Of a DNA stretch of 64,000 bases, positions 1 to 10,000 are shown in pieces; the first letter of the stretch is position 1; the number at the start of each line of letters is the position of its first letter. Below the pieces are notes generated by a model. The model had not been told where the DNA came from and ran no database searches. It saw only the letters and a program-made list of their open reading frames with translations. A program made the position numbers and the translations under genes. This DNA is from Halomonas sp. THAF5a (GTDB lineage Bacteria; Pseudomonadota; Gammaproteobacteria; Pseudomonadales; Halomonadaceae), in the NCBI RefSeq assembly GCF_009363755.1, contig NZ_CP045417.1, forward strand, positions 2,852,001 through 2,916,000. The letters run 5' to 3'.

Positions 1-347
1 GTGACCACTTCCTGGAACTTGCCGAAGCGCAGTACCACGCCGCGCTCGGACTGGTCGACCAGGTAGAAGCCCGAGGCCGCCCAGACGGCAAGGGCCACCA
101 CGATCAGCAGGCCCGGCAGGGTGAAGGCGTTGCGCGGCTTGCCGCCACCGCCCTTGCCTCCGGTCCCGCCGCGCTTGCCACCGCGGCCGCCCAGCATGCC
201 GTTGAGCTTGTCCTGAAACTTCTTCAGGGCCTCGTCGAGGTCGGGCGGTCCCTGGTTGCCGCCGCCCTTGCCGCCGCCGTTTCCACCACGACCGCCACCG
301 CTCCAGGGGTCGTGCTGGTTGCCACCACCAGGCTCATTCCAGGCCAT
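1..347 (-). CDS. hflK: HflK, N-terminal part (runs off the window)
   Basis: This is the 5' end of the membrane protease regulator HflK, which with HflC forms a complex around FtsH. About 115 residues are visible. The product starts MAWNEPGGG and has a Gly-rich, positively charged N-terminal segment (residues ~7-70). One membrane helix follows (about residues 75-92, AFTLPGLLIVVALAVWAASG), then the start of the SPFH domain with a typical DQSERGVVLRFGKF stretch. The start ATG reads on the minus strand at 347-345. hflX lies immediately upstream in transcription, so this is the conserved hfq-hflX-hflK order. The stop codon lies outside the window. Identification rests on family features and context. 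Confidence 0.93.
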   Translation of the reverse strand, partial: MAWNEPGGGNQHDPWSGGGRGGNGGGKGGGNQGPPDLDEALKKFQDKLNGMLGGRGGKRGGTGGKGGGGKPRNAFTLPGLLIVVALAVWAASGFYLVDQSERGVVLRFGKFQEVV

Positions 348-498
348 TCGTCGTCTCCACTCTGCGTTGCGTCCCGTCGATATGACACTGGCGACGGGCG
401 TCCGTTGCGATCCTTGGGGTACCGCCCGGCCGTACCCGGCGTCCCTGTTGTGATGTTGTGGTCGCGGCGAGGCGTCCCGCCCCGCTCGACGTGTTCCT

Positions 499-1815
499 CT
501 ACGCCTCCCAGACCGGCTTCTCCTGCAGGGTCGCCGGCAGGTAGTCGTCGGCGCGCTCACCCAGGCGCGCCATCAGCTGCAGGAAGTCGCGCCGCGGCAG
601 GCGCACCGCCAGCAGGCTGTGGCCCGCCTCGTCGAAGCGCTCCTCGCGCACCGCGTTCAGCTCGTGCAGGCCGGCACGCAGCTTGCCCTGGGCGGGCGCC
701 AGGGCCAGCTCGAAGTCGATGATGTCATCGGCCAGGCACTCGGAGAGCGCCTGCTCCAGGAGCGCGAGCCCCTTGCCCTCCTGGGCCGAGACCCACACCA
801 CCTCGGGCCGACCCTCGCCGTCGCGCTCGATGCGCGGGGCGCTGTCGAGCAGGTCGATCTTGTTCATCACCTTCAGCGTCGGCAGATCGCGGGCGCCGAT
901 CTCCTCGAGCACCGTCTCCACCTGGTCGACGTTGAGCTCGCGGTCGGGGTCGGCGGCATCGATCACGTGGACCAGCAGGCTCGCCTCCGCGGCCTCCTGC
1001 AGGGTCGCGCGGAAGGCCTCGACCAGCTTGTGGGGCAGGTGCCGGATGAAGCCCACGGTGTCGGCGAGCACCACCGGACCGACGTCCTCGATCTCCACGC
1101 GTCTGAGCGTCGGGTCGAGGGTAGCGAAGAGCTGGTCGGCCGCATAGACCTCGGACGATGTCAGGGCGTTGAAGAGCGTGGACTTGCCGGCGTTGGTGTA
1201 GCCGACCAGCGAGACACTGGGGATCTCGGCCCGGGAGCGGGCCCGACGGTTCTGGCTGCGCTGGCTGCGCACCTTGTCGAGCCGCTTGTGAATCGCCTTG
1301 ATGCGCGCCCTCAGCAGGCGGCGGTCGGTCTCGAGCTGGGTCTCGCCCGGCCCGCGCAGGCCGATGCCGCCCTTCTGGCGCTCCAGGTGGGTCCAGCCGC
1401 GCACCAGGCGCGTCGACATGTACTCGAGCTGGGCGAGCTCCACCTGCAGCTTGCCCTCATGGGTACGGGCACGCTGGGCGAAGATATCGAGGATCAGGCC
1501 GGTGCGATCGATCACCCGGCACTTGAGTTCGTGCTCGAGGTTGCGCTCCTGGGAGGGGCTGAGCGCGTGATTGAAGATCACCAGCTCGGCCTTGTGCACG
1601 TCCTTCGCTTCGCGCAGCTCCTCGAGCTTGCCCGAACCCAGGAAGGTGCGCGAGTCGGGGCGCTTGCGGCTGCCGGTCAGCAGCGTGGCGGACTCGGCGC
1701 CGGCCGAGCGCACCAGCTCGAGAAACTCTCCCGCGTCCTCGCGCTCCTGCTCGTCCTGGAAGTCCACATGGACGAGGACCGCCGTCTCACCGGCGTCGGG
1801 GCGTTCAAAAAACAA
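499..1815 (-). CDS. hflX: GTPase HflX
   Basis: HflX is a translation-factor GTPase that binds the 50S subunit and rescues or splits stalled ribosomes under stress. The 438-residue product has the HflX N-terminal domain with the glycine-rich HflX signature near residues 50-65 (RTFLGSGKLEEL). A helical linker and a G domain follow, with P-loop GYTNAGKS near residue 205, DTVGF (G3) near 252 and NKID (G4) near 318. Length matches the family. It lies 8 bases downstream of hfq and upstream of hflK, the usual operon. Nothing odd is seen. Confidence 0.96.
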   Translation of the reverse strand: MFFERPDAGETAVLVHVDFQDEQEREDAGEFLELVRSAGAESATLLTGSRKRPDSRTFLGSGKLEELREAKDVHKAELVIFNHALSPSQERNLEHELKCRVIDRTGLILDIFAQRARTHEGKLQVELAQLEYMSTRLVRGWTHLERQKGGIGLRGPGETQLETDRRLLRARIKAIHKRLDKVRSQRSQNRRARSRAEIPSVSLVGYTNAGKSTLFNALTSSEVYAADQLFATLDPTLRRVEIEDVGPVVLADTVGFIRHLPHKLVEAFRATLQEAAEASLLVHVIDAADPDRELNVDQVETVLEEIGARDLPTLKVMNKIDLLDSAPRIERDGEGRPEVVWVSAQEGKGLALLEQALSECLADDIIDFELALAPAQGKLRAGLHELNAVREERFDEAGHSLLAVRLPRRDFLQLMARLGERADDYLPATLQEKPVWEA

Positions 1816-1823
1816 TCAGTACC

Positions 1824-2075
1824 TCACGCATCAGAGTCCGACGGTGCGCCGGCATCCGGGGCCGGCAGGCGCACGTTGCGCGACGGCACCACGGTGGAAA
1901 TCGCATGCTTGTAGACCATCTGGCTGACCGTGTTGCGCAGCAGGATGACGAACTGATCGAAGGACTCGATCTGCCCCTGCAGCTTGATGCCGTTGACCAG
2001 GAAAATCGATACCGGAATGCGCTCCTTGCGCAGGATGTTCAGGTACGGGTCTTGAAGGGACTGCCCTTTGGACAT
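1824..2075 (-). CDS. hfq: RNA chaperone Hfq
   Basis: Hfq is a hexameric Sm-like protein that pairs small RNAs with mRNAs. The 83-residue product carries the Sm1 region ([20 protein letters not shown]), the conserved FDQFVILL segment and the Sm2 [12 protein letters not shown] motif. After about residue 68 there is only a short acidic tail, much shorter than the E. coli C-terminal extension and closer to the Pseudomonas type. The gene sits between miaA and hflX. Spacing to hflX is 8 bases, which suggests co-transcription. The 122 bases upstream, before miaA, may hold its own promoter; I cannot place it confidently. Confidence 0.98.
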   Translation of the reverse strand: MSKGQSLQDPYLNILRKERIPVSIFLVNGIKLQGQIESFDQFVILLRNTVSQMVYKHAISTVVPSRNVRLPAPDAGAPSDSDA

Positions 2076-2197
2076 GTTGCTCTCCCTGATGTGTCTCTGG
2101 GGGTTGATGTTATGTCGGTCATGGTCGCTCCGGCCAGGGGCGACGCCATATGCCCTGAGGGGCCTGTCTACCCGGCCACCGAGAGCGTCATCTTACG

Positions 2198-3136
2198 CTA
2201 AGTGCCGAATTCGCGCACCAGTTTCAGCACCTCGCCCAGCGGGTCGGTGCCCCGGCTGTCGACCCAATGGAGCCCCGGCCAGCTGCGCATCCAGGTCAGC
2301 TGGCGCTTGGCCAGCTGGCGGGTTGCGATGATGCCGAGCCGTTCGAGCTCGCAGCGGTCGATCTCGCCCTCGAGGTAGGACCACACCTGGCGGTAGCCCA
2401 CGCTCTTCATCGACGGCAGCGAGGGAGCGAGATCCCCCCGGGCCTTCAGGGCGGCCACCTCGTCGATCAGCCCGGCATCGAGCATGGCCCGGAAACGGCG
2501 GGCGATGCGCTCATGCAGCACGCCGCGATCGGCCGGCGCGAGGCCTATCGACAACGTGCGAAAGGGAAAGGTTTCCTGGCGCTGCTCATCCCACAACGCG
2601 CTGAGCGAGCGCCCCGCCAGGCGGTGCACCTCCAGCGCCCGGGTCAGGCGCTGGGGGTCGTTGGGGTGGATGCGCGCCGCCGAGGCGGGATCGACCCGGG
2701 CCAGCTCCTCGTGCAGGGAGGCCAGGCCGTGCTCGGCCACCTGGCGCTCGAGCTCGGCGCGCACCGCCGGGTCGGCGGCCGGCAGGTTGGCCACCCCCTC
2801 GAGCAGGCGCTTGAAGTACATCATGGTGCCACCGACCAGCAGCGGCACCCGCCCCGAGGCGCTGATGGCGAGCATCTCGCGCAGGGCGTCCTCGCGGAAA
2901 TCGGCCGCCGAGTAGGGCTCGGCCGGATCGCGGAGGTCGATCAGCCGGTGCGGGGCGCGGGCGAGCTCCTCGGGCTCGGGCTTGGCGCTGCCGATGTCGA
3001 GGCCGCGATAGACCATCGCCGAGTCGACGCTGATCAGCTCGCAGCCGAGCCGCTCATGGAGCTCGATGGCGAGGTCGGTCTTGCCGGCGGCGGTGGGCCC
3101 CATCAGCAGGATGGCGGGGGGGCGATCGTCAGGCAT
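2198..3136 (-). CDS. miaA: tRNA dimethylallyltransferase MiaA
   Basis: MiaA transfers a dimethylallyl group to A37 of tRNAs reading UNN codons, the first step to ms2i6A. The 312-residue product begins with a Walker A loop (GPTAAGKTD, residues ~13-21), then the [18 protein letters not shown] substrate segment and [13 protein letters not shown]. Near the C terminus it has the [14 protein letters not shown] tRNA-binding motif. Length is normal. It lies between mutL and hfq, as in E. coli. The 154-base gap to mutL upstream contains a dispersed repeat described separately. Confidence 0.97.
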   Translation of the reverse strand: MPDDRPPAILLMGPTAAGKTDLAIELHERLGCELISVDSAMVYRGLDIGSAKPEPEELARAPHRLIDLRDPAEPYSAADFREDALREMLAISASGRVPLLVGGTMMYFKRLLEGVANLPAADPAVRAELERQVAEHGLASLHEELARVDPASAARIHPNDPQRLTRALEVHRLAGRSLSALWDEQRQETFPFRTLSIGLAPADRGVLHERIARRFRAMLDAGLIDEVAALKARGDLAPSLPSMKSVGYRQVWSYLEGEIDRCELERLGIIATRQLAKRQLTWMRSWPGLHWVDSRGTDPLGEVLKLVREFGT

Positions 3137-3160
3137 TCAGGCTCCAGAGGAGACGCCCCC

Positions 3161-3253
3161 GGCGACAGGTCTGCGAGGAGGCGCTGTGAACCCATCCCTG
3201 GGCGCTACCGATTCCCTCCCTGGAATCGGACCTCCTCTTCGACCTGTCCCCGG
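3161..3253 (+). repeat. Dispersed intergenic repeat, copy 1
   Basis: This is one of three related ~92-bp elements in the window (others at 32982-33074 and 41478-41569). The shared core runs GGAGGCGCTGTGAACCC, then CCCTGGGCGCTACCGA, then a short inner palindrome around TCCCTGG, then GGACCTCC. The outer arms (GACAGGT and ACCTGTC in this copy) are complementary, so the element can fold as a long hairpin. It lies directly 3' of mutL and 5' of miaA. Confidence 0.85.
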
Positions 3254-3290
3254 TGTCTCCCATAAACAATCCAGTTCAGTACATCGAAGT

Positions 3291-5273
3291 TCACTGGCCC
3301 CGCAGAAACAGGCGGTCGAGTTCCTTCATGCTCATCTCGGTCCAGGTGGGGCGGCCGTGGTTGCACTGGCCACTGCGCTCGGTGCGCTCCATGTCGCGCA
3401 GCAGGGCGTTCATCTCCTCGAGGCCGAGCTGGCGATTGGCGCGCACGCTGCCGTGGCAGGCCATGGTCGCCAGCAGCTCGTTGATGCGCGCCTCGACCCG
3501 GTCGGAGCGCCCGTAGCGCTCCAGGTCGGCGAGCATGTCGCGCACCAGTGGCTCCACGTCGGCGTCGGCCAGCAGCGCCGGCACCTGACGCACCAGCAGC
3601 GTCTCGGGGCCGGCGGCGTCGAGCTCCACGCCGAGCCGCGAAAAGGCCTCCCGCTCGGCCTCGGCGGTGGCCACCTCGGCGGGACTCGCGGCCAGCGACA
3701 CCGGCACCAGCAGCGGCTGCGCCTGCAGGCCGGCGCCGTCGCCGGCCTCGCCGTGCACCTGGGCCTTCATGCGCTCGTAGACGATGCGCTCGTGGGCGGC
3801 GTGCATGTCCACCACGACGAGGCCCCGCTCGGTCTGGGAGAGGATGTAGACGCCGTGCAGCTGGGCCACGGCGTAGCCCAGGGGCGGGGCCCGCGTGGCG
3901 TCCTCCTCGGGCATCGCCGGGCGCGGGCCCCCCGCCCCCTGGGCGGCACGACGCTCGTCCAGGGCCACGCCGGCGGCGCGGCCGCCCGAGGCGGGTGCGG
4001 CGGGCTGCGGGGTCAGCAGCGTCTCCTCGTGCTCGGGGTGCAGCGCCCGGTAGCCCTCCATGAAGGCGCGGACCCGGTCGGGGGTCACGCCCTCGCGGCC
4101 GTCACCGCCTCCGCCCCCTGCCGAGCCATGGCCGGGCAGCGCCATGGGCTGCTGCTGCCAGGCGGGCGCGGCCTCGCGCACGCCGCCGGCCGTAGCGGCC
4201 TCGGCGCCCTGCGGGCCTTGCCGCTCCTGCTCGCCGGACGCCTCCTCGTGCTCGCCGGGGCGCGCCTCGGCCAGCGCCCGGTGCAGGCTCGAGAACAGGA
4301 AGTCATGGACCATGCGCCCGTCGCGGAAGCGCACCTCGTGCTTGGTGGGGTGGACATTGACGTCCACCACCCGCGGGTCGACCTCCAGGTAGAGCACGAA
4401 CACCGGATGGCGGCCGTGGAAGAGCACGTCGCGGTAGGCCTGGCGGATGGCGTGAGCGACCAGGCGGTCGCGCACCACGCGGCCGTTGACGAAGAAGTAC
4501 TGCTGGTCGGCCTGGGCCCGGGAGTGGGTGGGCAGGCCGACCCAGCCCCACAGCCGCAGGCCGCCGACCTCGAGGTCCAGGTGCAGGGCGTTCTCCAGGA
4601 AGCCCTTGCCGAGCAGGGCGGCGAGGCGCCGCTCCCGGGTGACCGGGTCGTCGCCCGGCGGCAGCTGGTGGAGGGTCTTCTGGTTGTGGCGCAGCGTCCA
4701 GCCGATGTCGAAGCGCGACAGCGCCTGGCGCCGGAAGGCCTCCTCGACGTGGCCGAACTCGGTCTTCTCGGTGCGCAGGAACTTGCGCCGGGCCGGGGTA
4801 TTGAAGAACAGGTCGCGCACCGTCACCGAGGTGCCGCGGGGGTGTGGGGCCGGCGTCACCCGCGGCTCCATGCGACGCCCCTCGGCGACCACGCGCCAGC
4901 CGCCCCGGGGGTCCTCGTCGACGTTGGACGTCAGCTCCAGGCGCGAGACCGAGCTGATGGAGGCCAGCGCCTCGCCGCGAAAGCCGAGGCTCGCCACCCC
5001 CTCGAGCTCCTCGAGGGAGAGGATCTTGCTGGTGGCGTGGCGCGACAGCGCCAGCGGCAGGTCCTCCTCGCCGATGCCGCTGCCGTCGTCTCGCACCCGA
5101 ATCAGCCGGGCGCCGCCGCTCTCGAGCTCGACCTCGATGCGGCGACTGCCGGCATCGATGGCGTTCTCCACCAGCTCCTTGACCACCGAGGCGGGGCGCT
5201 CGACCACCTCGCCGGCGGCGATCTGGTTGGCCAGGCGGGGGTCGAGGATCTGGATGTGTCGTTGCTCAGGCAT
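3291..5273 (-). CDS. mutL: DNA mismatch repair protein MutL
   Basis: MutL couples mismatch recognition by MutS to strand incision. I place the start at [10 protein letters not shown] (660 residues); the open frame continues upstream only as an overlap into amiB. The N-terminal GHKL ATPase motifs are clear: [16 protein letters not shown] and [11 protein letters not shown] long Pro/Ala/Gly-rich linker spans roughly residues 345-450. The C-terminal domain has [20 protein letters not shown] and CNHGRPT, which together match the metal-binding endonuclease motifs found in Pseudomonas-type MutL and absent from E. coli MutL. The protein therefore probably nicks DNA itself. The gene lies between amiB and miaA. 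Confidence 0.96.
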   Translation of the reverse strand: MPEQRHIQILDPRLANQIAAGEVVERPASVVKELVENAIDAGSRRIEVELESGGARLIRVRDDGSGIGEEDLPLALSRHATSKILSLEELEGVASLGFRGEALASISSVSRLELTSNVDEDPRGGWRVVAEGRRMEPRVTPAPHPRGTSVTVRDLFFNTPARRKFLRTEKTEFGHVEEAFRRQALSRFDIGWTLRHNQKTLHQLPPGDDPVTRERRLAALLGKGFLENALHLDLEVGGLRLWGWVGLPTHSRAQADQQYFFVNGRVVRDRLVAHAIRQAYRDVLFHGRHPVFVLYLEVDPRVVDVNVHPTKHEVRFRDGRMVHDFLFSSLHRALAEARPGEHEEASGEQERQGPQGAEAATAGGVREAAPAWQQQPMALPGHGSAGGGGGDGREGVTPDRVRAFMEGYRALHPEHEETLLTPQPAAPASGGRAAGVALDERRAAQGAGGPRPAMPEEDATRAPPLGYAVAQLHGVYILSQTERGLVVVDMHAAHERIVYERMKAQVHGEAGDGAGLQAQPLLVPVSLAASPAEVATAEAEREAFSRLGVELDAAGPETLLVRQVPALLADADVEPLVRDMLADLERYGRSDRVEARINELLATMACHGSVRANRQLGLEEMNALLRDMERTERSGQCNHGRPTWTEMSMKELDRLFLRGQ

Positions 5274-5305
5274 GTCGCTCCGGGCTTGGTCAGGCGAGTC
5301 GGGGG

Positions 5306-6766
5306 TCACGAACGAGGGATGCGCAGCACCTGCCCGACCCGGATCACGTCCCCGTTGAGCTCGTTGGCCTGGCGGATCTGGGCCACCGGCACGTCGTGCC
5401 GGGCGGCGATCTCCGAGAGGGTATCGCCGGGCTGGATACGGTACTCGTTGCTGGCGGTGCTGCGGCCATTGTCGCGCTGCCAGGCCAGCAGGCTGGCCGG
5501 CGGCGGGTTGCGCTGGAAGTGGCTGCGGATGCCGCCGAAGACGGCGTCCATCATCCGCTGCTGGTAGGCCCCGTCGCGCAGCCGGCGCTCCTCGTCCGGG
5601 TTCGAGATGAAGCCGGTCTCGACCAGCAGCGAGGGGATGTCCGGCGACTTGAGCACCACGAAGCCGGCCTGCTCCACCCGCGACTTGTGCAGCCGATTGA
5701 CCCGCCCCATGCGATCCAGCACCTGGCCGCCGATGGTCAGGGAGTCGTTGAGGGTGGCGGTCATGGTCAGGTCGAGCAGCACGCCGCGCAGCACCTCGTC
5801 CTTGTCGTCCAGCGACAGGTTGCCGTCGACGCCGCCGATCAGGTCGGCCTCGTTCTCGCTGGCGGCCAGCCACTGGGCGGTCTCGGAGGTGGCGCCGCGC
5901 TGGGAGAGGGCATAGACGGAGCTGCCGTTGGGCCGCGGGCTGTCGAAGGCGTCGGCGTGGATCGAGACGAAGAAGTCGGCCTTCTGCTCCCGGGCGATCC
6001 GGGTGCGCTGGCGCAGCCCGACGTAGTAGTCGCCGTCGCGGATCATCACCGCACGGAAGCCCTCGGCGGCGTTGACCTGCCGGGCCAGGCGCTTGGCCAT
6101 CTCCAGCACGATGTCCTTCTCGCGGGTGCCCGAGGGGCCGATCGCCCCGGGGTCCTCGCCGCCGTGGCCGGCGTCCACGGCGATGATGATGTCGCGCCGG
6201 GGATGGGGCGCGGCGGGCTCCATCACGTCGGGTGCGGCGACCTCGGCGGGGTTCTTGCCCTCGACCACGGCCTCGCTGCGGGCGCGCTGGGCGGCGATCT
6301 CCTGCTCGCGGATCATCGCCTCGATGGGGTCGATGGGATCCTCCACGGCGCTCTCGCCGGGATACTCCAGGTCGACCACCAGGCGATGGCCGTACTGATC
6401 GTTGGGGGCCAGGGTGAAGTGACGCGGCTCGATCTCCCGCTCGAGCTCGAGCACCACCCGCAGGCCATTGCCTTCGCGCACGCCGGTGCGCACGGTGCTG
6501 ATGGCGCTGCCCTCCAGATCCAGGGCGTCGACGCGGGCGTTGAGCCGGCTGTCGTCGAGGTCGATCACCAGGCGGCGCGGGTTGTCGAGGCTGAAGACGT
6601 TGGCCTCGGCCGGCGAGGACATGTCGAAGACCAGGCGCGCATGGTCGGGCGCCGCCCAGAGGCGCAGGTTGTCGACGCTGGCGGCCTGGGCCAGGCTCGC
6701 GGCCAGGCCGAGCCCCAGCAGGCCGAGGCCGGCCAGCAGCCGCCTTGCGGAGTTCCGGGGCTTCAT
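5306..6766 (-). CDS. amiB: N-acetylmuramoyl-L-alanine amidase (AmiB/AmiC type)
   Basis: This is a periplasmic cell-wall hydrolase that splits septal peptidoglycan during division. I choose the start [10 protein letters not shown] (486 residues) because it begins a clear signal peptide (cleavage likely after AQA, residue ~27) and overlaps tsaE by ATGA. An AMIN domain follows (about residues 30-130). The zinc amidase_3 domain (about 185-410) has [12 protein letters not shown] and SIHADAF. A single LysM repeat closes the protein (about 440-485, [14 protein letters not shown]). An upstream in-frame extension has no signal-peptide character and lies inside tsaE, so I reject it. Neighbours tsaE and mutL match the E. 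coli cluster. Confidence 0.95.
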   Translation of the reverse strand: MKPRNSARRLLAGLGLLGLGLAASLAQAASVDNLRLWAAPDHARLVFDMSSPAEANVFSLDNPRRLVIDLDDSRLNARVDALDLEGSAISTVRTGVREGNGLRVVLELEREIEPRHFTLAPNDQYGHRLVVDLEYPGESAVEDPIDPIEAMIREQEIAAQRARSEAVVEGKNPAEVAAPDVMEPAAPHPRRDIIIAVDAGHGGEDPGAIGPSGTREKDIVLEMAKRLARQVNAAEGFRAVMIRDGDYYVGLRQRTRIAREQKADFFVSIHADAFDSPRPNGSSVYALSQRGATSETAQWLAASENEADLIGGVDGNLSLDDKDEVLRGVLLDLTMTATLNDSLTIGGQVLDRMGRVNRLHKSRVEQAGFVVLKSPDIPSLLVETGFISNPDEERRLRDGAYQQRMMDAVFGGIRSHFQRNPPPASLLAWQRDNGRSTASNEYRIQPGDTLSEIAARHDVPVAQIRQANELNGDVIRVGQVLRIPRS

Positions 6767-7272
6767 GACGCCGCGCTGCCTTCCTCGTTGCTCCGCGCGC
6801 TCGACAGCTCGGCCATGCCGGCCAGCCGCGCGAGCACCACGCGGCCGTGGGGGCTGCGGGCCTCGAGGCGCGCCTCCCGCCCCGCCTCGGCCAGGCTCAG
6901 GCGGACTTCCAGGTCCGGCGCGGGCAGCCAGCCCTCGCCGCGCTCCGGCCACTCGATCACGCAGAGCGCGTCGTCGGCGAGCAGGTCGCGACCACCGATG
7001 AACTCCAGCTCCTCGGGGTCGCCCAGGCGATAGAGGTCGAAGTGGTGCACCAGCACGTCGTCGAGGGCGTAGGGTTCCACCAGGGTGTAGGTCGGGCTCT
7101 TGACCGCGCCGGCGTGGCCATAGGCGCGCAGGATGCCGCGCGTCAGGGTGGTCTTGCCGGCGCCCAGCTCGCCGGTCAGGTGCACCCGACCATGGCCCTC
7201 GAGGGCCCGCCCCAGGCAGGCGCCGAAGGCGACCTGGCGGTCTTCGTCATCGAGTCGCAGCAGCATCGTCAT
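6763..7272 (-). CDS. tsaE: tRNA threonylcarbamoyladenosine ATPase TsaE
   Basis: TsaE is the P-loop ATPase of the TsaBDE complex that makes t6A37 on ANN-decoding tRNAs. The 169-residue product starts [10 protein letters not shown]. It contains the Walker A loop GELGAGKTT (residues ~34-42), the family motif [10 protein letters not shown] and a [17 protein letters not shown] segment. It overlaps nnr upstream by 26 bases and amiB downstream by 4 (ATGA), so the three are translated from one message. The larger open frame extending to 7863 runs inside nnr in another frame and is not real. Confidence 0.94.
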   Translation of the reverse strand: MTMLLRLDDEDRQVAFGACLGRALEGHGRVHLTGELGAGKTTLTRGILRAYGHAGAVKSPTYTLVEPYALDDVLVHHFDLYRLGDPEELEFIGGRDLLADDALCVIEWPERGEGWLPAPDLEVRLSLAEAGREARLEARSPHGRVVLARLAGMAELSSARSNEEGSAAS

Positions 7273-8794
7273 CGCCCTTGCTATCACACACGGTCGGGTT
7301 GACCAGAATTCGTGCACAGGATGCCAGATCGCCGGCCAGCAGGCCACGCTCGCCGCCCTCCCGAGCCGCCCGGTCGGCGGCCAGGGCGTGCACCAGCACT
7401 CCCACCCGAGCCGCCGCCTCGGGCGCGAGCCCCTGGGCCAGCAGCGCGCCGAGGATGCCGGAGAGCGCATCGCCCATGCCGCCACTGGCCATGCCCGGGT
7501 TGCCGAAGGGGCAGACGGCGAGCCCCGAGGGCCCCGCGACCAGGGTGCCGGCGCCCTTGAGCACCACCACGCCGCCATAGCGGCGCCGCAGCTCCTGGGC
7601 CGCGGCGGGTCGGTCGGTTTCCACCTCGGCGGCGGTGGCGCCGAGCAGGCGCGCCGCCTCGCCGGGGTGCGGGGTGAGGATCCAGTCGTCGCGCCGCTCT
7701 CCTTTAAGTCGCGTGGCCAGCAGGTTGAGGGCGTCGGCGTCCACCACCAGCGGCTTCGAGGCCGCCAGCGCCGCCTGCAGCATGCCCTGCCCCCAGCTGC
7801 CCTGCCCCAGGCCCGGGCCGACCACCAGCACGTCGGCGGCCGCCGGCAGCGCGGGGAGATCACCGCTCCCGCGCACGCCGTGGACCATCACCTCGGGACG
7901 ACGCACCAGGCTCGCGGTGACGTGCTCGGGGGCGGTGGCGAGGCTCACCTTGCCGGCGCCCAGCCGTGCGCAGGCCTCGGCGGCGAGCAGCGCTGCCCCG
8001 CCAAAGCCCGGCGCCCCGCCGAGCACCAGGGCGTGGCCGCAGTCGCCCTTGTGGGCGTCGCGCGCCCGGGGCGGCAGCCCGGCCCCGATCAGCGCGGGCT
8101 CCAGGCGGCGGGCGGCGGGGACGAGATCGGCCTCGGCCGCCGCATCCACGCCGAGGGCACAGAGCAGCGCCTCGCCGACATGCGCCGGGGCCGCGCCGGT
8201 GTAGAGCCCCAGCTTGTCGGCGATGAAGGTCACGGTGCGCGTCGCCCGGATCGCGGCGCCGAGCACCGCCCCGGTATCGGCGTGGAGCCCCGAGGGGATG
8301 TCGATGGCCAGCACCGGCCGGCCGCTTGCATTGACCGCCTCGATCGCCTCCCGGGCCGCCCCGCGCACCTCCCCGCCGAGCCCGGTGCCGAGCAGGGCGT
8401 CGACCACCACGTCGCCCTCGAGGGGCAGCCCCGCTCGCCAGGGCACGGCCGCCACCCCGGCCGCCGCGGCCATGTCGGCGGCACGGCGGGCGTCGCCGGC
8501 CAGGTCATCGGCCGGCTTGAGCAGCACGCGCTGCACGGCGAGCCCCTCGGCGGCGGCCAGCGCCGCCAGCACGTGGCCGTCGCCGCCGTTGTTGCCGCCG
8601 CCGCACAGCACGGTGAGCGCGCGCGCCTCGGGCCAGCGCGCCCGCAGCGCCTGCCAGGCGGCCGCCGCCGCGCGCTGCATCAGGGCGAAGCCCGCGATGC
8701 CGCCGGCGATGGTGCGCCGGTCGAGCTCGCGGACCTGCTCGGCGCGATAGAGGGGGCGCAGCGTCGGCGTGGGAGAATCGGCGGGCCGGGTCAT
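7247..8794 (-). CDS. nnr: Bifunctional NAD(P)HX epimerase / ADP-dependent NAD(P)HX dehydratase
   Basis: Nnr repairs hydrated NADH and NADPH. The 515-residue product has an N-terminal YjeF_N epimerase domain (about 1-220) with CGGGNNGGDGHVLA. A C-terminal carbohydrate-kinase-like dehydratase domain (about 230-500) has KGDCGHALVLGG, GPGLGQG, TPHPGEAARLLG and GNPGMASGGMGDALSG. Length matches the fused family. It is the first gene of the nnr-tsaE-amiB-mutL string, with queG divergent upstream. The C-terminal tail overlaps tsaE. Confidence 0.95.
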   Translation of the reverse strand: MTRPADSPTPTLRPLYRAEQVRELDRRTIAGGIAGFALMQRAAAAAWQALRARWPEARALTVLCGGGNNGGDGHVLAALAAAEGLAVQRVLLKPADDLAGDARRAADMAAAAGVAAVPWRAGLPLEGDVVVDALLGTGLGGEVRGAAREAIEAVNASGRPVLAIDIPSGLHADTGAVLGAAIRATRTVTFIADKLGLYTGAAPAHVGEALLCALGVDAAAEADLVPAARRLEPALIGAGLPPRARDAHKGDCGHALVLGGAPGFGGAALLAAEACARLGAGKVSLATAPEHVTASLVRRPEVMVHGVRGSGDLPALPAAADVLVVGPGLGQGSWGQGMLQAALAASKPLVVDADALNLLATRLKGERRDDWILTPHPGEAARLLGATAAEVETDRPAAAQELRRRYGGVVVLKGAGTLVAGPSGLAVCPFGNPGMASGGMGDALSGILGALLAQGLAPEAAARVGVLVHALAADRAAREGGERGLLAGDLASCARILVNPTVCDSKGDDDAAATR

Positions 8795-8893
8795 GCGGTG
8801 TCTCCTGGGTCGGGATGCTTTACCATACCGAGTGTAAATTCTCTGCGCCCCACGCCAAGCCGCGGGGCCATTCTACATGGTGTTGTCTCGATC

Positions 8894-10000
8894 ATGAGCC
8901 CAGTGTCCCCCGCCGGTGACGCCCCCGACATGACCGCCCTCGCCGAGAGGATCAAGACCTGGGGCCGCGAGCTCGGCTTCCAGCAGCTGGGCATCACCGA
9001 CGTCGACATGGCCGAGGACGAGGCCCACCTCGAGGCCTGGCTGGCCGCCGGCCACCACGGCGAGATGGGCTTCATGGCCAAGCACGGCACCAAGCGCACC
9101 CGCCCGGAGGAGCTGGTCCCCGGCACCCGGCGGGTGATCAGCGTGCGCCTGGACTACCTGCCCGCCGAGGTGGAGACCACCAAGGTGCTGGGACGCCCGT
9201 CGCTCGCCTACGTCTCCCGCTACGCCACCGGGCGCGACTACCACAAGCTGATGCGCAAGCGGCTGGCGACGCTCGCCAAGTGGATCGAGGGCGAGGTGGG
9301 CAGCTTCGGCTATCGCGCCTTCGTCGACTCCGCCCCGGTGATGGAGCGCGCCCTGGCGCGCAAGGCGGGCCTCGGCTGGTTCGGCAAGAACGCCATGCTG
9401 CTCAACCCCAAGGCCGGCTCGCTGTTCTTCCTCGGTGAGCTCTATACCGACCTGCCGCTGCCGGTGGACGCCCCCTTCGAGACCGACCACTGCGGCAGCT
9501 GCAGCGCCTGTCGCACCGCCTGCCCCACCGGGGCGATCGTCGAGGACCGGGTGGTCGACGCCCGGGCCTGCATCTCGTACCTGACCATCGAGCTGTTCGG
9601 CGCCATCCCGGAGCGCTACCGCGCGGCCATGGGCAACCGAGTGTTCGGCTGTGACGACTGCCAGCTGGTCTGCCCCTTCACCCGCTTCGCCCGGGTCAGC
9701 CGGGAGCCCGACTTCGCGCCGCGCCACGACCTGGACCGGGCGAGCCTGGTCTCGCTGTTCGCCTGGGGCGAGGAGGAGTTCCTGGAGAAGACCGCCGGCA
9801 ACCCGATCCGGCGCATCGGCTACGAGCGCTGGCTGCGCAACCTCGCCGTGGGGCTCGGCAACGCGCCCTGGAGCGAGGCCGTGGAGGCCGCGCTGATGGC
9901 GCGGCTGGCCTACCCCTCCGACCTGGTGCGCGAGCACGTTCGCTGGGCGCTTTCCCGCCAGCGCGACAAGCGCGAGGCGCGCATCGCCAGCGCCGGCTAG
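8894..10000 (+). CDS. queG: Epoxyqueuosine reductase QueG
   Basis: QueG is a cobalamin and iron-sulfur enzyme that reduces epoxyqueuosine to queuosine in tRNA. From the ATG at 8894 it has 368 residues; an in-frame ATG at 8930 would give 356. The N-terminal half carries the family's RLDYL and SRYATGRDYHK segments and the conserved DSAPVMERALARKAGLGW. Two 4Fe-4S clusters are evident: CGSCSACRTACPTGAI and CDDCQLVCP. A C-terminal HEAT-like tail follows. It diverges from nnr, as in E. coli. The stop overlaps the end of the convergent transporter gene by four bases. Confidence 0.96.
   Translation: MSPVSPAGDAPDMTALAERIKTWGRELGFQQLGITDVDMAEDEAHLEAWLAAGHHGEMGFMAKHGTKRTRPEELVPGTRRVISVRLDYLPAEVETTKVLGRPSLAYVSRYATGRDYHKLMRKRLATLAKWIEGEVGSFGYRAFVDSAPVMERALARKAGLGWFGKNAMLLNPKAGSLFFLGELYTDLPLPVDAPFETDHCGSCSACRTACPTGAIVEDRVVDARACISYLTIELFGAIPERYRAAMGNRVFGCDDCQLVCPFTRFARVSREPDFAPRHDLDRASLVSLFAWGEEEFLEKTAGNPIRRIGYERWLRNLAVGLGNAPWSEAVEAALMARLAYPSDLVREHVRWALSRQRDKREARIASAG

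Noticed and set aside
3066..5567. 833-residue plus-strand frame across mutL
   Set aside because: It is an antisense shadow of mutL and amiB; composition is Gly/Ala/His-rich and no family is visible.
7133..8893. Very long N-terminal extension of queG on the plus strand
   Set aside because: It is antisense to nnr and tsaE; the QueG family begins at the ATG near 8894-8930.
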